Shown piece by piece: positions 16,639-25,799 of a stretch of 43,653 bases of DNA. A program made the translations under genes and the position numbers. Position 1 is the stretch's first letter; the number at the start of each line of letters is the position of its first letter. The notes beneath the pieces were generated by a model, which was given only the letters and a program-made list of their open reading frames with translations, searched no databases and was not told where the DNA came from. Source of the DNA: a virus; IMG/VR virus record IMGVR_UViG_3300037010_000218, positions 1-43,653 of that record; one strand, 5' to 3'.

Positions 16639-19600
16639 ATGTTAATTTCTAGTTCATATAAAATAGGATTTACTAGTTTAACTGAAGTATTTGATTCAGT
16701 TTATACTGAGTTTATTTCTGCAGGATGGAACTCTGTTTTTAAAGGTACTGATAAATTTACTATTGAAACAACTACAACAGTTGATAGTTTATCTCCACTT
16801 GAGTCTTGGCGTGTTCACATGGACGCTGGATACATATTAAAATTCAAAAAGCTAATGTATGGATTTGATGAGCCTAAAGAAGAGGAAATAAAAGAATATG
16901 GAAGAATTGTTCTTGGTACTTCTCATCAACTGTTAGATGATGGTACTGTATTACCTACTCCTATTCCTAAAGATGGTAGATCTACCGATAAACCTTCCGA
17001 TATAGAGATAGCCGAAGCTCTTATTAGACAGAAGTATGAAACATCTTTGGATGAATTTCTGACAAGCAAGTTAGCTACACCTAAACCACCAGATGAAATT
17101 TATATACCACAATATGATCTTATTGATGGTAAGGAGTGTATAAGGTTTGATACAGATGGTACTTCACTACCTTTACCTTATGGTGATATAAGTCCATTAT
17201 TAAGTGAGGTAGATGCAGTTGGAGAAGGCAGAGTTTTAAGCTATCGTCTTTCTATATCTGATTCTGGATTTGTTTTAGTGATAAAATCAGAAGGGCACCC
17301 TCAAGGCCGTGGAGTAAAATGGCTTTGCGCCCAACGTTTGGTAGACTCAACTACCGGTATTCCATTTATAGGAAAATTTAATCCAGTAGTTTGTCTAACT
17401 AATCATATAGAAAGAAACTATATTAGAACCTTAGGTGATTCTAGTACTGTGTTATATCCTCGGTCTGGTGATAATGTGGTTTGGCAGTTTATAGTTAGAG
17501 AGAAGGATGTACTTATACCTACAGCCCATAGTTATTCTAATATTTGCACAGACTACTCTTCTGATCCATGGAACAACAAAAAACAAATATCTATTTCAGA
17601 ACGAGGAAATTATCTAGTTACTATTCCTGATGGAATAACCACTAAAAGGTTTTTATATCAAGATCAGTGTATGGATCTTATCTCATTTGTTTCTGCTAAT
17701 GTATTATCTGAAGGTAATACTGCAGTATTTAATTGTTTTAGACAAGGAGATCATTTAGTTAGACTTGAATATACTGGAGAAAGAGCCTCCATTAATTATA
17801 ATGAAGGACAAAGATTACTAATTCAAACTAATTTTGATTATCTTAATATTCCTGAACCTATAGCAATTGTTTCTGGTAATCCTGATAGGATAACTAATAG
17901 TTCTAATCTTGATGTTTCTGTATCTGGATTATACTTAATAAATTATAAGTGGAGAATAGATTTTGGAGAATGGAGTGATGAATTAGACATAATAACACCA
18001 ATTAAATTAAAGGATTTACCAGAAGGTCAAAGAGTATTAGAGGTAATAGGCCAGCGTGATGATAACAAGTGGCAGATTAGACCTACTACAGTTTTTTGGA
18101 CTATAGATAAAAGTTATCCTACTGCAATAATAAATTCAGATGTTCCATTTGCTACAAGAAAAAAGGACATAACGATTAGTATTGGTGATAATTCTGTATC
18201 TGCTTTTAAATATAAATTAGACAATAATAATTGGAGCCAGGAGATTTTAAATTTTCCTACTACTAAAATTAAACTCACTAATTTAACTGAGAGTACTCAT
18301 ACTATAAAAGTTATTGGAAAAAATAGTATAGGAAATTATCAACCAGAAAATGTTGCTACTGAATTTTCTTGGGTAGTAGATACATTAACTAATGTTCCTA
18401 TATTAACTAATGTACCAAAAAGTCTTACCTATTTAACAACCACAGATATAACTATCTCTGGAAGAAATGTAAATATTTATAAATACCGTATCAATAATGG
18501 AACATGGAGTGGAGAATATTCTTCATCTCAACCCTTACAACTCTCGTCTTTACCAGATGGTCTAAATAAATTAGAAGTTCTATCTTTTGATATAATAAAT
18601 CAGGTATGGCCAGCAGAATCTGAGGCAGTAACTTATTCATGGACTATAAACTCAGTAGAACCAGAAGCAATTTTAACAAATCTTCCAAAGCTTTTAACAA
18701 ATGTTACTTCTACTAATATTAATGTGACAGGACAAAATTTAGTTTTATATAAATATAAAATTGATGAAGAACCTTGGAGTATAGAATATCCACTTACACG
18801 TAGTATAGACCTATCTAATTTATCTTCAACTTCTCATACTTTACTAGTGGTGGTTAAAAACACTGCAGATAATTGGCAGGAAACAACACATCCTACAGAA
18901 TTTACTTGGACAATAGATACAGAAAAACCTGTTGCAGTTATTTCAACTACAATACAAGATTACACCAATTCTACTATTGCTATTTTTAATATTTCTGGAG
19001 AGAAAGTTGTTAGTTACACCTATAAACTAGATACAGGAGCGTGGACAAATCCAGCACCAATTTCGTCTCCAATTAGTCTTTTAGGACTTGCATCTGAAAC
19101 ACATACATTGCAAGTTTGTGGAATAGATGCCTTAGGCAATATACAAGATACGTTAAATCCAACCACATTTTTATGGACAATTGACACCACTGCACCAGTT
19201 GCAACAATTTCAGGTCTTCCTACTACAGAGTACGCTTTAACTCATTCAGTAACAGATTATGATGTGGTTGTAGGAGGTACAGATGTAGTAAAATATAGAT
19301 ATTCATTAGATAGAAATGCATGGAGTGGAATAAAGTCTGTCTCAGAAAAGATTCTTTTAAGAAATTTAACACAAGGCGGACATTCACTACGAGTTGTCGG
19401 ATCAGATTCTGTAGGAAACTGGCAAACTTCTGCTTCAATTTATAACTGGAATGTTTCTACAGAACCTAGAATATTTATAGACAATGTACCAAACGGTCCT
19501 GTTACTTCTCCTTATAATATTAACATCTCAGTAAAATTAGAAATGTGTTATTACTATAGTTATAGATATTACTTATCTAATGTAGAACCTGTTTGGAGTA

Positions 19601-19740
19601 ATTGGATTACGCAAACAAAAGATCAAAATATAGTTATTTCTGTAAATCAACCTACTACAGCTAATATACAATATTGTGGATCTACGTCTTCTGGAGAACA
19701 ACTTACTGTTTATGGATTAGTTACAATAACAATAACATAA
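16639..19740 (+). CDS. Large tail adhesin with Ig-like repeats (paralogue 1 of 3)
   Basis: A 1033-residue protein. Residues 1-400 form a domain shared with the next two genes (PLESWRVHMDAGY, HQLLDDGTV, SISDSGFVLVIKSEG, QFIVREKDV, NKKQISISERGNYLVTIPDG). Residues about 408-1033 are six Ig-like repeats of 87-93 residues plus a degenerate seventh, each ending like HTLxVxGxDxxGNxQ followed by FxWTIDTxxP. This is the pattern of bacterial Ig-like/cadherin-like surface domains. The array probably forms an extended stalk that binds sugars or cell surface. No catalytic motif is visible. Confidence 0.75.
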   Translation: MLISSSYKIGFTSLTEVFDSVYTEFISAGWNSVFKGTDKFTIETTTTVDSLSPLESWRVHMDAGYILKFKKLMYGFDEPKEEEIKEYGRIVLGTSHQLLDDGTVLPTPIPKDGRSTDKPSDIEIAEALIRQKYETSLDEFLTSKLATPKPPDEIYIPQYDLIDGKECIRFDTDGTSLPLPYGDISPLLSEVDAVGEGRVLSYRLSISDSGFVLVIKSEGHPQGRGVKWLCAQRLVDSTTGIPFIGKFNPVVCLTNHIERNYIRTLGDSSTVLYPRSGDNVVWQFIVREKDVLIPTAHSYSNICTDYSSDPWNNKKQISISERGNYLVTIPDGITTKRFLYQDQCMDLISFVSANVLSEGNTAVFNCFRQGDHLVRLEYTGERASINYNEGQRLLIQTNFDYLNIPEPIAIVSGNPDRITNSSNLDVSVSGLYLINYKWRIDFGEWSDELDIITPIKLKDLPEGQRVLEVIGQRDDNKWQIRPTTVFWTIDKSYPTAIINSDVPFATRKKDITISIGDNSVSAFKYKLDNNNWSQEILNFPTTKIKLTNLTESTHTIKVIGKNSIGNYQPENVATEFSWVVDTLTNVPILTNVPKSLTYLTTTDITISGRNVNIYKYRINNGTWSGEYSSSQPLQLSSLPDGLNKLEVLSFDIINQVWPAESEAVTYSWTINSVEPEAILTNLPKLLTNVTSTNINVTGQNLVLYKYKIDEEPWSIEYPLTRSIDLSNLSSTSHTLLVVVKNTADNWQETTHPTEFTWTIDTEKPVAVISTTIQDYTNSTIAIFNISGEKVVSYTYKLDTGAWTNPAPISSPISLLGLASETHTLQVCGIDALGNIQDTLNPTTFLWTIDTTAPVATISGLPTTEYALTHSVTDYDVVVGGTDVVKYRYSLDRNAWSGIKSVSEKILLRNLTQGGHSLRVVGSDSVGNWQTSASIYNWNVSTEPRIFIDNVPNGPVTSPYNINISVKLEMCYYYSYRYYLSNVEPVWSNWITQTKDQNIVISVNQPTTANIQYCGSTSSGEQLTVYGLVTITIT
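17860..19737 (+). repeat. Array of six to seven Ig-like repeats (about 267 bp each)
   Basis: Unit starts fall at about 17860, 18121, 18400, 18664, 18931, 19198 and 19468, spacings of 261-279 bases. They are conserved mainly at protein level (for example FTWTIDTEKP, FLWTIDTTAP), so the duplications are old and diverged, apart from the degenerate last unit. Confidence 0.8.
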
Positions 19741-19779
19741 AATTTATAATTTATATAAACAATGTAAAGCGAGGTTCTT

Positions 19780-22374
19780 ATGGGATTTTCAATAAGTAGA
19801 AATGGTATAACAGATATTTATACACTTTTTACAAATTTAGCTCAAGATCTTGTAGATGGAGGATTTGATCTTATATGGACTGAAGAAGAGCCTGAGAAAG
19901 TATTTATTCAGACAAAGTATTTAAAAGTAAAAATAGATGGAGAATTAGTAGATCCTTCTCATTATATTGTTTCAACTTCTTCACCAAGAGATATAACCGC
20001 AATTTGCTCTATTCAATTTGTTGAAGGTTTTTATCCATCGAAGGATTCTAAAACGATAACGGCAGACTTTTATTATCTTCGTGCATTTAAACAAGCTACG
20101 GATATTCCTGTACTAGGTACACCAAGCTCTTTTAATAACATTTTTAAAACAACTGGTTTATCTGATACAAATATCTTAGATGAAGACTCATTTAATCTTT
20201 ATATAGACGATAATTCAGTAACAAAGGACTCTTACACTCTTAAACCAATACCTGGAGATGGAAATTACAGTATAACTGTGAATAATTATGATTTATTGCC
20301 CTCAACAGGTTTCTCAATCAAAGCTAGCTACACTACTTCTTATTTAGAAACTAGCCCTACTTATTTGCTTTCTTCTTATAGTGGTTATGATACTGTAACC
20401 AGCATTTCTTTAGCTGAAGATAAAAATAGTTTTACTATATCACTTAGAGGTAATATGGGATTTAGCATGACTGAGGTTCCAAGTAATGTACTTCAAATAT
20501 ATATAACTAATATTGTTAAGAATGCTTCTAATATTGTATATGAATTAGAAACCACCTTAGGTGGTCACCCAAAACGTTTTTACTGTGATACATATGGACC
20601 TAATTCACGGTACATTAATATCCCAGAGTCGGCTGTAACTAAGATGTCTGAGAGTAAAGATCTTGCTGAGGCTGAATTTCTTGTAGATATGACTTCTTTT
20701 TCAGCACAAGATAAACAAGATACAATATTTACTATTAATAACTTAAATACCTCTATAACCTATACAGAGCTTGTTCCAACCGCAGTATATGATGAAGGAG
20801 TTACTTTAGAACAAGCTATACCGAAAGTTGTAACCTATTCAATGAACACTTCTGTTAAGAGTAATCTACGGGTATATAGATTTATAACTAACACTACTCT
20901 TAGTGGTAAGAACACAGGATACAATGATATTTTTTATACACCTAAAGATTTAGTATCAGTTGACTTATCTACTTTTGAGCTTAAGGTTAAGGATACCCCA
21001 ACTAGTACTGCTGTTATTTATTCATTAGGTCTAGACTATTTAGTAGATCCGATTCCTTCAGGGCAAGCAAAAATAACTATTGTAGATAAAACTAAAATTC
21101 CAATAGATACTGCAATAGTAACCGCTAGTTTTAAATATCAACTGCCTGGTAAAGAAGAAGTAGTAAATTGTGTTTTAAAAGGTGATATAGATGGAGAAAA
21201 TAATATTTTTGATATTGGCCCAAGATTAGTTGGAAAGAGATTTACTTTAGAAGCAAGCTCAAAAGTTGATCCTTTAGTTACTTTTCAGCCTTGGAGAATA
21301 CACTTAGATTCTAGCTATTATATAAATTTTTTAATCAACACTTTGAGGCCTATAGGATCTAGAAATGACTTAGAGTCAGATCCTCCAGAACAAATAACAG
21401 AGTATGGCAGACTAGTAGTAGGAACCAAGTATCAGTTATTAGACGATGGAACTGTTTATGACATATTTGTACCTGAAAATGCTCCATTTCAAGATTATTT
21501 TATTTGTATATATGATACTTCTTATGAAGACTTTAAGTCGATTGTTTACACTCAACAGACGGGTGCTCCGTCTGTTGAGGACCGTGGTGGGTTGTACTAT
21601 AATCAGATGGAATATAGTTCAGCATTTCCAAATGGTAGACTAAGATTTGATATAGATGGTATAGAGAGAAAAATGACAGTAGGTAATATAAGTCCTTTAA
21701 TAAGTGAAGTTGATTTAAACCCAAGTAGACCTGTTTCTTATGTTGTATCTATATCTGATCATGGATTTGCTTTCCATTTAAAAACTGAAGCTTATCCAGA
21801 GGGTAGACAAGGTAGTTTTGTCTGCGTTCAAAGACCAGTAAATGCTAAAACTGGAAAAGTTTCAACCGATGGATTAACACCTGTAATTGGCTTATTTAGT
21901 CAGATAGATAGAATATATCAATCAACAGCAGGTGGAAGTCCATATACCAAATTTCCAAGTTCTGGTTTAAAAACGGTGTGGCAAATAGTTGTTAGAGAAA
22001 AAGATGTATGGACACCTTCTGTACCTAAAAATATAACCTACAATCAAAATAATAATGACTTAAATCAGAGTTATAGCTCAACTTTTTGGAATGCTAAGAA
22101 ACAGATTTCTATAGCAGAAGACAATAGTTATATAATTACCGTGCCTGATGGAATTGTAACAGATAGGCATTTGTACCATAATGAAAGACTTGATATGATT
22201 GCTTTTATTTCTGCTAATGTTATTGCGGAATCAATGGTTGCAAAAGTTAATATGCATGGAGAGCTAGACTCAAATGGACAAAAATTAATGCGAGAGTATA
22301 CTGCTCAAAGATCAACAGTTGGATATCACGAAGGTAGTCGTGTAATGATTTTGACAAAAGGTGGCGGAGTATAA
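19780..22374 (+). CDS. Large tail structural protein (paralogue 2 of 3)
   Basis: An 864-residue protein. It begins MGFSISRNGITDIYTLFTN like the next gene (MGFTVERSGFI). Its C-terminal 370 residues (FQPWRIHLDSSYYINF, YQLLDDGTV, FDIDG, QIVVREKDVWTPS, KKQISIAEDNSYIITVPDG, YHEGSRVMILT) are clearly homologous to residues 50-400 of the gene before. Between them is an insertion of about 420 residues holding three copies of a beta motif that runs from a charged dipeptide through SYxL/VDP to an ITASY-like end. Probably a fibre or baseplate-attached adhesin. A strong internal hairpin lies at 21551-21579. Confidence 0.7.
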   Translation: MGFSISRNGITDIYTLFTNLAQDLVDGGFDLIWTEEEPEKVFIQTKYLKVKIDGELVDPSHYIVSTSSPRDITAICSIQFVEGFYPSKDSKTITADFYYLRAFKQATDIPVLGTPSSFNNIFKTTGLSDTNILDEDSFNLYIDDNSVTKDSYTLKPIPGDGNYSITVNNYDLLPSTGFSIKASYTTSYLETSPTYLLSSYSGYDTVTSISLAEDKNSFTISLRGNMGFSMTEVPSNVLQIYITNIVKNASNIVYELETTLGGHPKRFYCDTYGPNSRYINIPESAVTKMSESKDLAEAEFLVDMTSFSAQDKQDTIFTINNLNTSITYTELVPTAVYDEGVTLEQAIPKVVTYSMNTSVKSNLRVYRFITNTTLSGKNTGYNDIFYTPKDLVSVDLSTFELKVKDTPTSTAVIYSLGLDYLVDPIPSGQAKITIVDKTKIPIDTAIVTASFKYQLPGKEEVVNCVLKGDIDGENNIFDIGPRLVGKRFTLEASSKVDPLVTFQPWRIHLDSSYYINFLINTLRPIGSRNDLESDPPEQITEYGRLVVGTKYQLLDDGTVYDIFVPENAPFQDYFICIYDTSYEDFKSIVYTQQTGAPSVEDRGGLYYNQMEYSSAFPNGRLRFDIDGIERKMTVGNISPLISEVDLNPSRPVSYVVSISDHGFAFHLKTEAYPEGRQGSFVCVQRPVNAKTGKVSTDGLTPVIGLFSQIDRIYQSTAGGSPYTKFPSSGLKTVWQIVVREKDVWTPSVPKNITYNQNNNDLNQSYSSTFWNAKKQISIAEDNSYIITVPDGIVTDRHLYHNERLDMIAFISANVIAESMVAKVNMHGELDSNGQKLMREYTAQRSTVGYHEGSRVMILTKGGGV

Positions 22375-22395
22375 ATTAAGATATAGGAGATAATC

Positions 22396-23670
22396 ATGGG
22401 GTTTACTGTTGAAAGATCAGGCTTTATTAGAAGACCAGATATATATAACCAAATCATAAAGGACTTAGTTGAAAATGGTTTTATTCCAGTCTATTATAAT
22501 TTAGGTGCGTTATCTGATCCTATTGCAGATATTACTGCTACTAAAGCTACTTTAATTGCTGGTCCTTCTGTTGATATTATGAATGATCCAAGTAATGTTT
22601 ATCCATGTGGATTACAACCTTGGAGGATACAAATAGATGGCACTCTTCCTGGAGGTCAGGTTATTGTAGCTACAGAATATCAACTTCCGGATGATGGTAG
22701 CTGCTATACATTTACTGGAACTAAAATACCTGCTACTAATACTACAATAACTACTGATATAAGTGGTTGTATAGGAAGAGCAAATGAAGATGAAGACGGA
22801 CTAATAACTGAATCTACTATTCATAATGCAAATCCTTACAATTACATACTAAGTATAACTAATAGAGGTATAGCAATTGAGATTTTTCAACAAATTGCAG
22901 TTAATGGTGCCAGGCGTTATAGTTGGTTCTGTATACAAAGACTTGTTAATCCAATTACTGGAAAAATTCAGACTACTGGTAAATGTCCTGTTGCAGTATT
23001 ATATTGTTGTGAGGCTTCAGGTAAACATGCAAGAAGATTTTATGCTAGGGAGGTAGACGTATATGGTCCTACCCAATCACAAGCAGCTTATGTATATAGC
23101 GATTATGTAAATCAAGTAATAAACGTAGAAAAACAAACGGTATTAGCAGAAACAAATCAGTACTATATTATATTCCCTGCTGGATTTAATACCAATAGAC
23201 ATCTATATAATGAAGAGATGGACATGGTAGCATATACTAGTGCAGGTGTTTTATCACAGAACAATGATGCTATAGTAAATGTGTATGGTAGGGCTACAGT
23301 AGCTTTTTCAAATGGTTCTACCAAACCTCTCTCAGAAGATTTAATAAAAGATCCTATTACCGGAGCAACTGGTGTTGTTTATGAAGTAGTTTTAACTTCA
23401 GGCACCTGGTTAACTTCAACCACTGATCCTATAACAGGAACAGTTACAACTACAGGTGGAGATGCGAAAGGTTTTATAAATGTTTATAGCTGTAGTGGAA
23501 CTTTTGTTACTTCTAATCCAATAGATAACGTAACTAAGAATTTAACCAAGATTGCAGTCTCAGATTTAGATAGCCAATTAGAATACCGATCTTATCGTGG
23601 TGGATGTGCTAATATACCAGATGCAGAAGGTATGAGGATGCTATATCTAGTAAGTGGTGGCGGAATTTAA
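22396..23670 (+). CDS. Tail structural protein (paralogue 3 of 3)
   Basis: A 424-residue protein, the shortest of the three paralogues. N-terminal MGFTVERSGFIRRPDIYNQ and LVENGF match the gene before, followed by LQPWRIQID, TEYQLPDDGS, SITNRGIAIEI, FCIQRLVNP, FYAREVDVYGPT, EKQTVLAETNQYYIIFPAG and HLYNEEMDMVAYTSAGVL. Near the end it has an insertion (about 315-395) before the shared terminus. It lies 21 bases after the previous stop and 21 before the next start, so it is part of the same transcript. The specific role is unknown. Confidence 0.7.
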   Translation: MGFTVERSGFIRRPDIYNQIIKDLVENGFIPVYYNLGALSDPIADITATKATLIAGPSVDIMNDPSNVYPCGLQPWRIQIDGTLPGGQVIVATEYQLPDDGSCYTFTGTKIPATNTTITTDISGCIGRANEDEDGLITESTIHNANPYNYILSITNRGIAIEIFQQIAVNGARRYSWFCIQRLVNPITGKIQTTGKCPVAVLYCCEASGKHARRFYAREVDVYGPTQSQAAYVYSDYVNQVINVEKQTVLAETNQYYIIFPAGFNTNRHLYNEEMDMVAYTSAGVLSQNNDAIVNVYGRATVAFSNGSTKPLSEDLIKDPITGATGVVYEVVLTSGTWLTSTTDPITGTVTTTGGDAKGFINVYSCSGTFVTSNPIDNVTKNLTKIAVSDLDSQLEYRSYRGGCANIPDAEGMRMLYLVSGGGI

Positions 23671-23691
23671 AATTCTATTATTGGAGAGAAA

Positions 23692-25722
23692 ATGATTTTA
23701 GATCCAATAGTATATTTACCTTTAGACTCAGACTTAAAAGATTACTCAGGAGGTGGATTTGATGCCACCTCCTATGAGTTCTCTGAAATAAAATACTCCA
23801 ATATTTCATTTAGAAATTCATCTGTAGTATTAGATAGAGACTATTTATATAATCCTTCCGCCCTACCTATAGTAAACGACTTTACTATAGTCCTCGCTAT
23901 TAATCCAAACAAAGATCTAGTTGGATTAATACCTTTAGTTTTCCTTGGCTCTAACTTAACCGGAATAGGCCTTAGTTTAGTATGTGGTAGACCTTATGGA
24001 GAATATCCATATGGTAAAGATCCATATGGAGGATTCTATAGTTTATCTTTACTAATAGGTACTGGTTTATCTTTAGAACAAATATTTATTGGTTATGATA
24101 TTAAATTTTCTCGTTGGACACCTATCTTTTTAAGAAGAAAGTCTAATGTTTTAACCTTACATATTGGAATGTATAAAGTATATACTGATAATAACTTTTT
24201 ATATTCTCTTAATTTAGACTCTGGATATAATATAGGGACTATACCTCCAGATAGGTCTTACTATTATACTGGCGGATTAGATGAGTTTTATATTTATAAT
24301 AAAGCCTTAACTGACGAGCAGTATAAATTATTCTTTCCTATAGTTTACAGAAAATACAATCAAAAAATTACTATTTCACAAGATAGATTTATAAAGTATA
24401 AGATAGGTTCAGATCCTATTGATACAACAGAAAAAACTTATGAAAATAGTATATGCCATTGCTCCTTAGCTACTAATTCCTATGATTTTATCTCAACTTT
24501 AAAACATGTTGCAACCAATTCTGAAATAAAAATACTTGGTAATATAAACCACTCCACTCCCATAGACTTTTCGTACTCTGCTTCAACTTCTGTTGATAAA
24601 GCCACTTTATGCTTTAATACAACTAATTTTAAATCTTGGGTTTATCATAAAGACATTAATACAATAGTACCTTCTTACGTTTCAAGTATTTTAGATAGAG
24701 CTATTAATACAATAATTCCTTTATACTTAATGAATATACCACATGCTTATTTAGCATCTCTTTCAAAAATATTTTCTATAAGTTCTTTAATGGAATACTC
24801 TATATTAACTTGTTTACCTGGAGCATTAAGTAATGAATTTAAGTATAGTCTAACTTTAAGTTCCTTAGATACAGAGACTAAAAATTTATCTAAGTATATT
24901 TTCTTTAACTTAGGATTAGATACAACTGGTACTATAGCAATTTCAAAAGAGGCAACTTTCTCGAGTGTTAAAGTACATCCAAAAGAATTATCTAAAATTA
25001 GAACATTCATAGAAAGAATAGTTAGTAATAATCTTATTAATACTGAATCCTTATGCATAGATTTACCTATGTATAATGTACATGAACTTTATTCTAATCC
25101 TTCTTATATAAACTTTTCTATAAGAAATGGTAAATCTTTTAGTGTTAATCATGTTTCATTTGTTTATAACAATAGAAAAAATGTTAGCCCTCTTTATATA
25201 AATATAGTATACCTTAATTATAAAAAACAAAAAGAAACTAAGTGGTTTACACCAGTTCAAAAACATAGAAAAGTGATAGGTTCTGAAAAAACTATAGCTG
25301 TTGATATTAGTTATGACAACATAAAACCAACTAATGATTTGAAGTTTATAAATATAGTAAAAGATAACTATAGCAGTATCTCAAAGGAGTTTGAAAGATA
25401 TAGAAAATTAGTTAAGATAAAGTTAGACTCAACGTATGACAGGAAAGCACCTTCTAAAGGAAAAACCTGTAACTTATATGCAGTTAAAAAAATGAAACAG
25501 TCTTCAATATCTTCAGAAAAACAAGTTGCTAAAAGAGCTACAACTAAAGCCTCTATATCTTCTAAGGTAGATCTAGATTTTATTAAGAGAATTAGTGTAA
25601 ATGCTAGTGTAAAATCTAGCTTCTCTAAATACTTATTAGATAATAAAAAATCCTCTATGATATTTGGCAAGACTCGTAGGATACTAATAACTTGCCGTCC
25701 TTATCAAGAGCAAGAGAATTAA
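23692..25722 (+). CDS. Adhesin with N-terminal LamG-like domain
   Basis: A 676-residue protein. Residues 1-215 look like a concanavalin/LamG-like jelly roll, ending with the typical TGGLDEFYIYNKALTDEQ, which often binds carbohydrate in phage and bacterial surface proteins. The rest is Lys/Ser/Ile/Leu-rich with no family recognised. The 3' end carries a 50-base segment that is repeated just past the stop codon (25712-25761), suggesting that the C-terminus was rearranged. A hairpin with SD-like GGAGG lies at 23744-23779 near the start. Confidence 0.65.
   Translation: MILDPIVYLPLDSDLKDYSGGGFDATSYEFSEIKYSNISFRNSSVVLDRDYLYNPSALPIVNDFTIVLAINPNKDLVGLIPLVFLGSNLTGIGLSLVCGRPYGEYPYGKDPYGGFYSLSLLIGTGLSLEQIFIGYDIKFSRWTPIFLRRKSNVLTLHIGMYKVYTDNNFLYSLNLDSGYNIGTIPPDRSYYYTGGLDEFYIYNKALTDEQYKLFFPIVYRKYNQKITISQDRFIKYKIGSDPIDTTEKTYENSICHCSLATNSYDFISTLKHVATNSEIKILGNINHSTPIDFSYSASTSVDKATLCFNTTNFKSWVYHKDINTIVPSYVSSILDRAINTIIPLYLMNIPHAYLASLSKIFSISSLMEYSILTCLPGALSNEFKYSLTLSSLDTETKNLSKYIFFNLGLDTTGTIAISKEATFSSVKVHPKELSKIRTFIERIVSNNLINTESLCIDLPMYNVHELYSNPSYINFSIRNGKSFSVNHVSFVYNNRKNVSPLYINIVYLNYKKQKETKWFTPVQKHRKVIGSEKTIAVDISYDNIKPTNDLKFINIVKDNYSSISKEFERYRKLVKIKLDSTYDRKAPSKGKTCNLYAVKKMKQSSISSEKQVAKRATTKASISSKVDLDFIKRISVNASVKSSFSKYLLDNKKSSMIFGKTRRILITCRPYQEQEN
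25585..25634 (+). repeat. 50-bp direct repeat, copy 1 (inside the LamG gene)
   Basis: Bases 25585-25634 match 25712-25761 at 49 of 50 positions, with an offset of 127 bases. Here it encodes KRISVNASVKSSFSKYL in the gene's frame. Confidence 0.9.
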
Positions 25723-25761
25723 TGTAAATGCTAGTGTAAAATCTAGCTTCTCTAAATACTT
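25712..25761 (+). repeat. 50-bp direct repeat, copy 2 (across the stop codon)
   Basis: Second copy, straddling the stop at 25720-25722. The single mismatch (G at 25595, A at 25722) and the 127-base offset put it in another frame, where it would read KRINVNASVKSSFSKYL and end at a TGA a few codons on. The bases from 25723 to 25799 hold no gene. Confidence 0.9.
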
Positions 25762-25799
25762 GATGAATACTATGACGGAGATGTGATAGGAAAACTATT

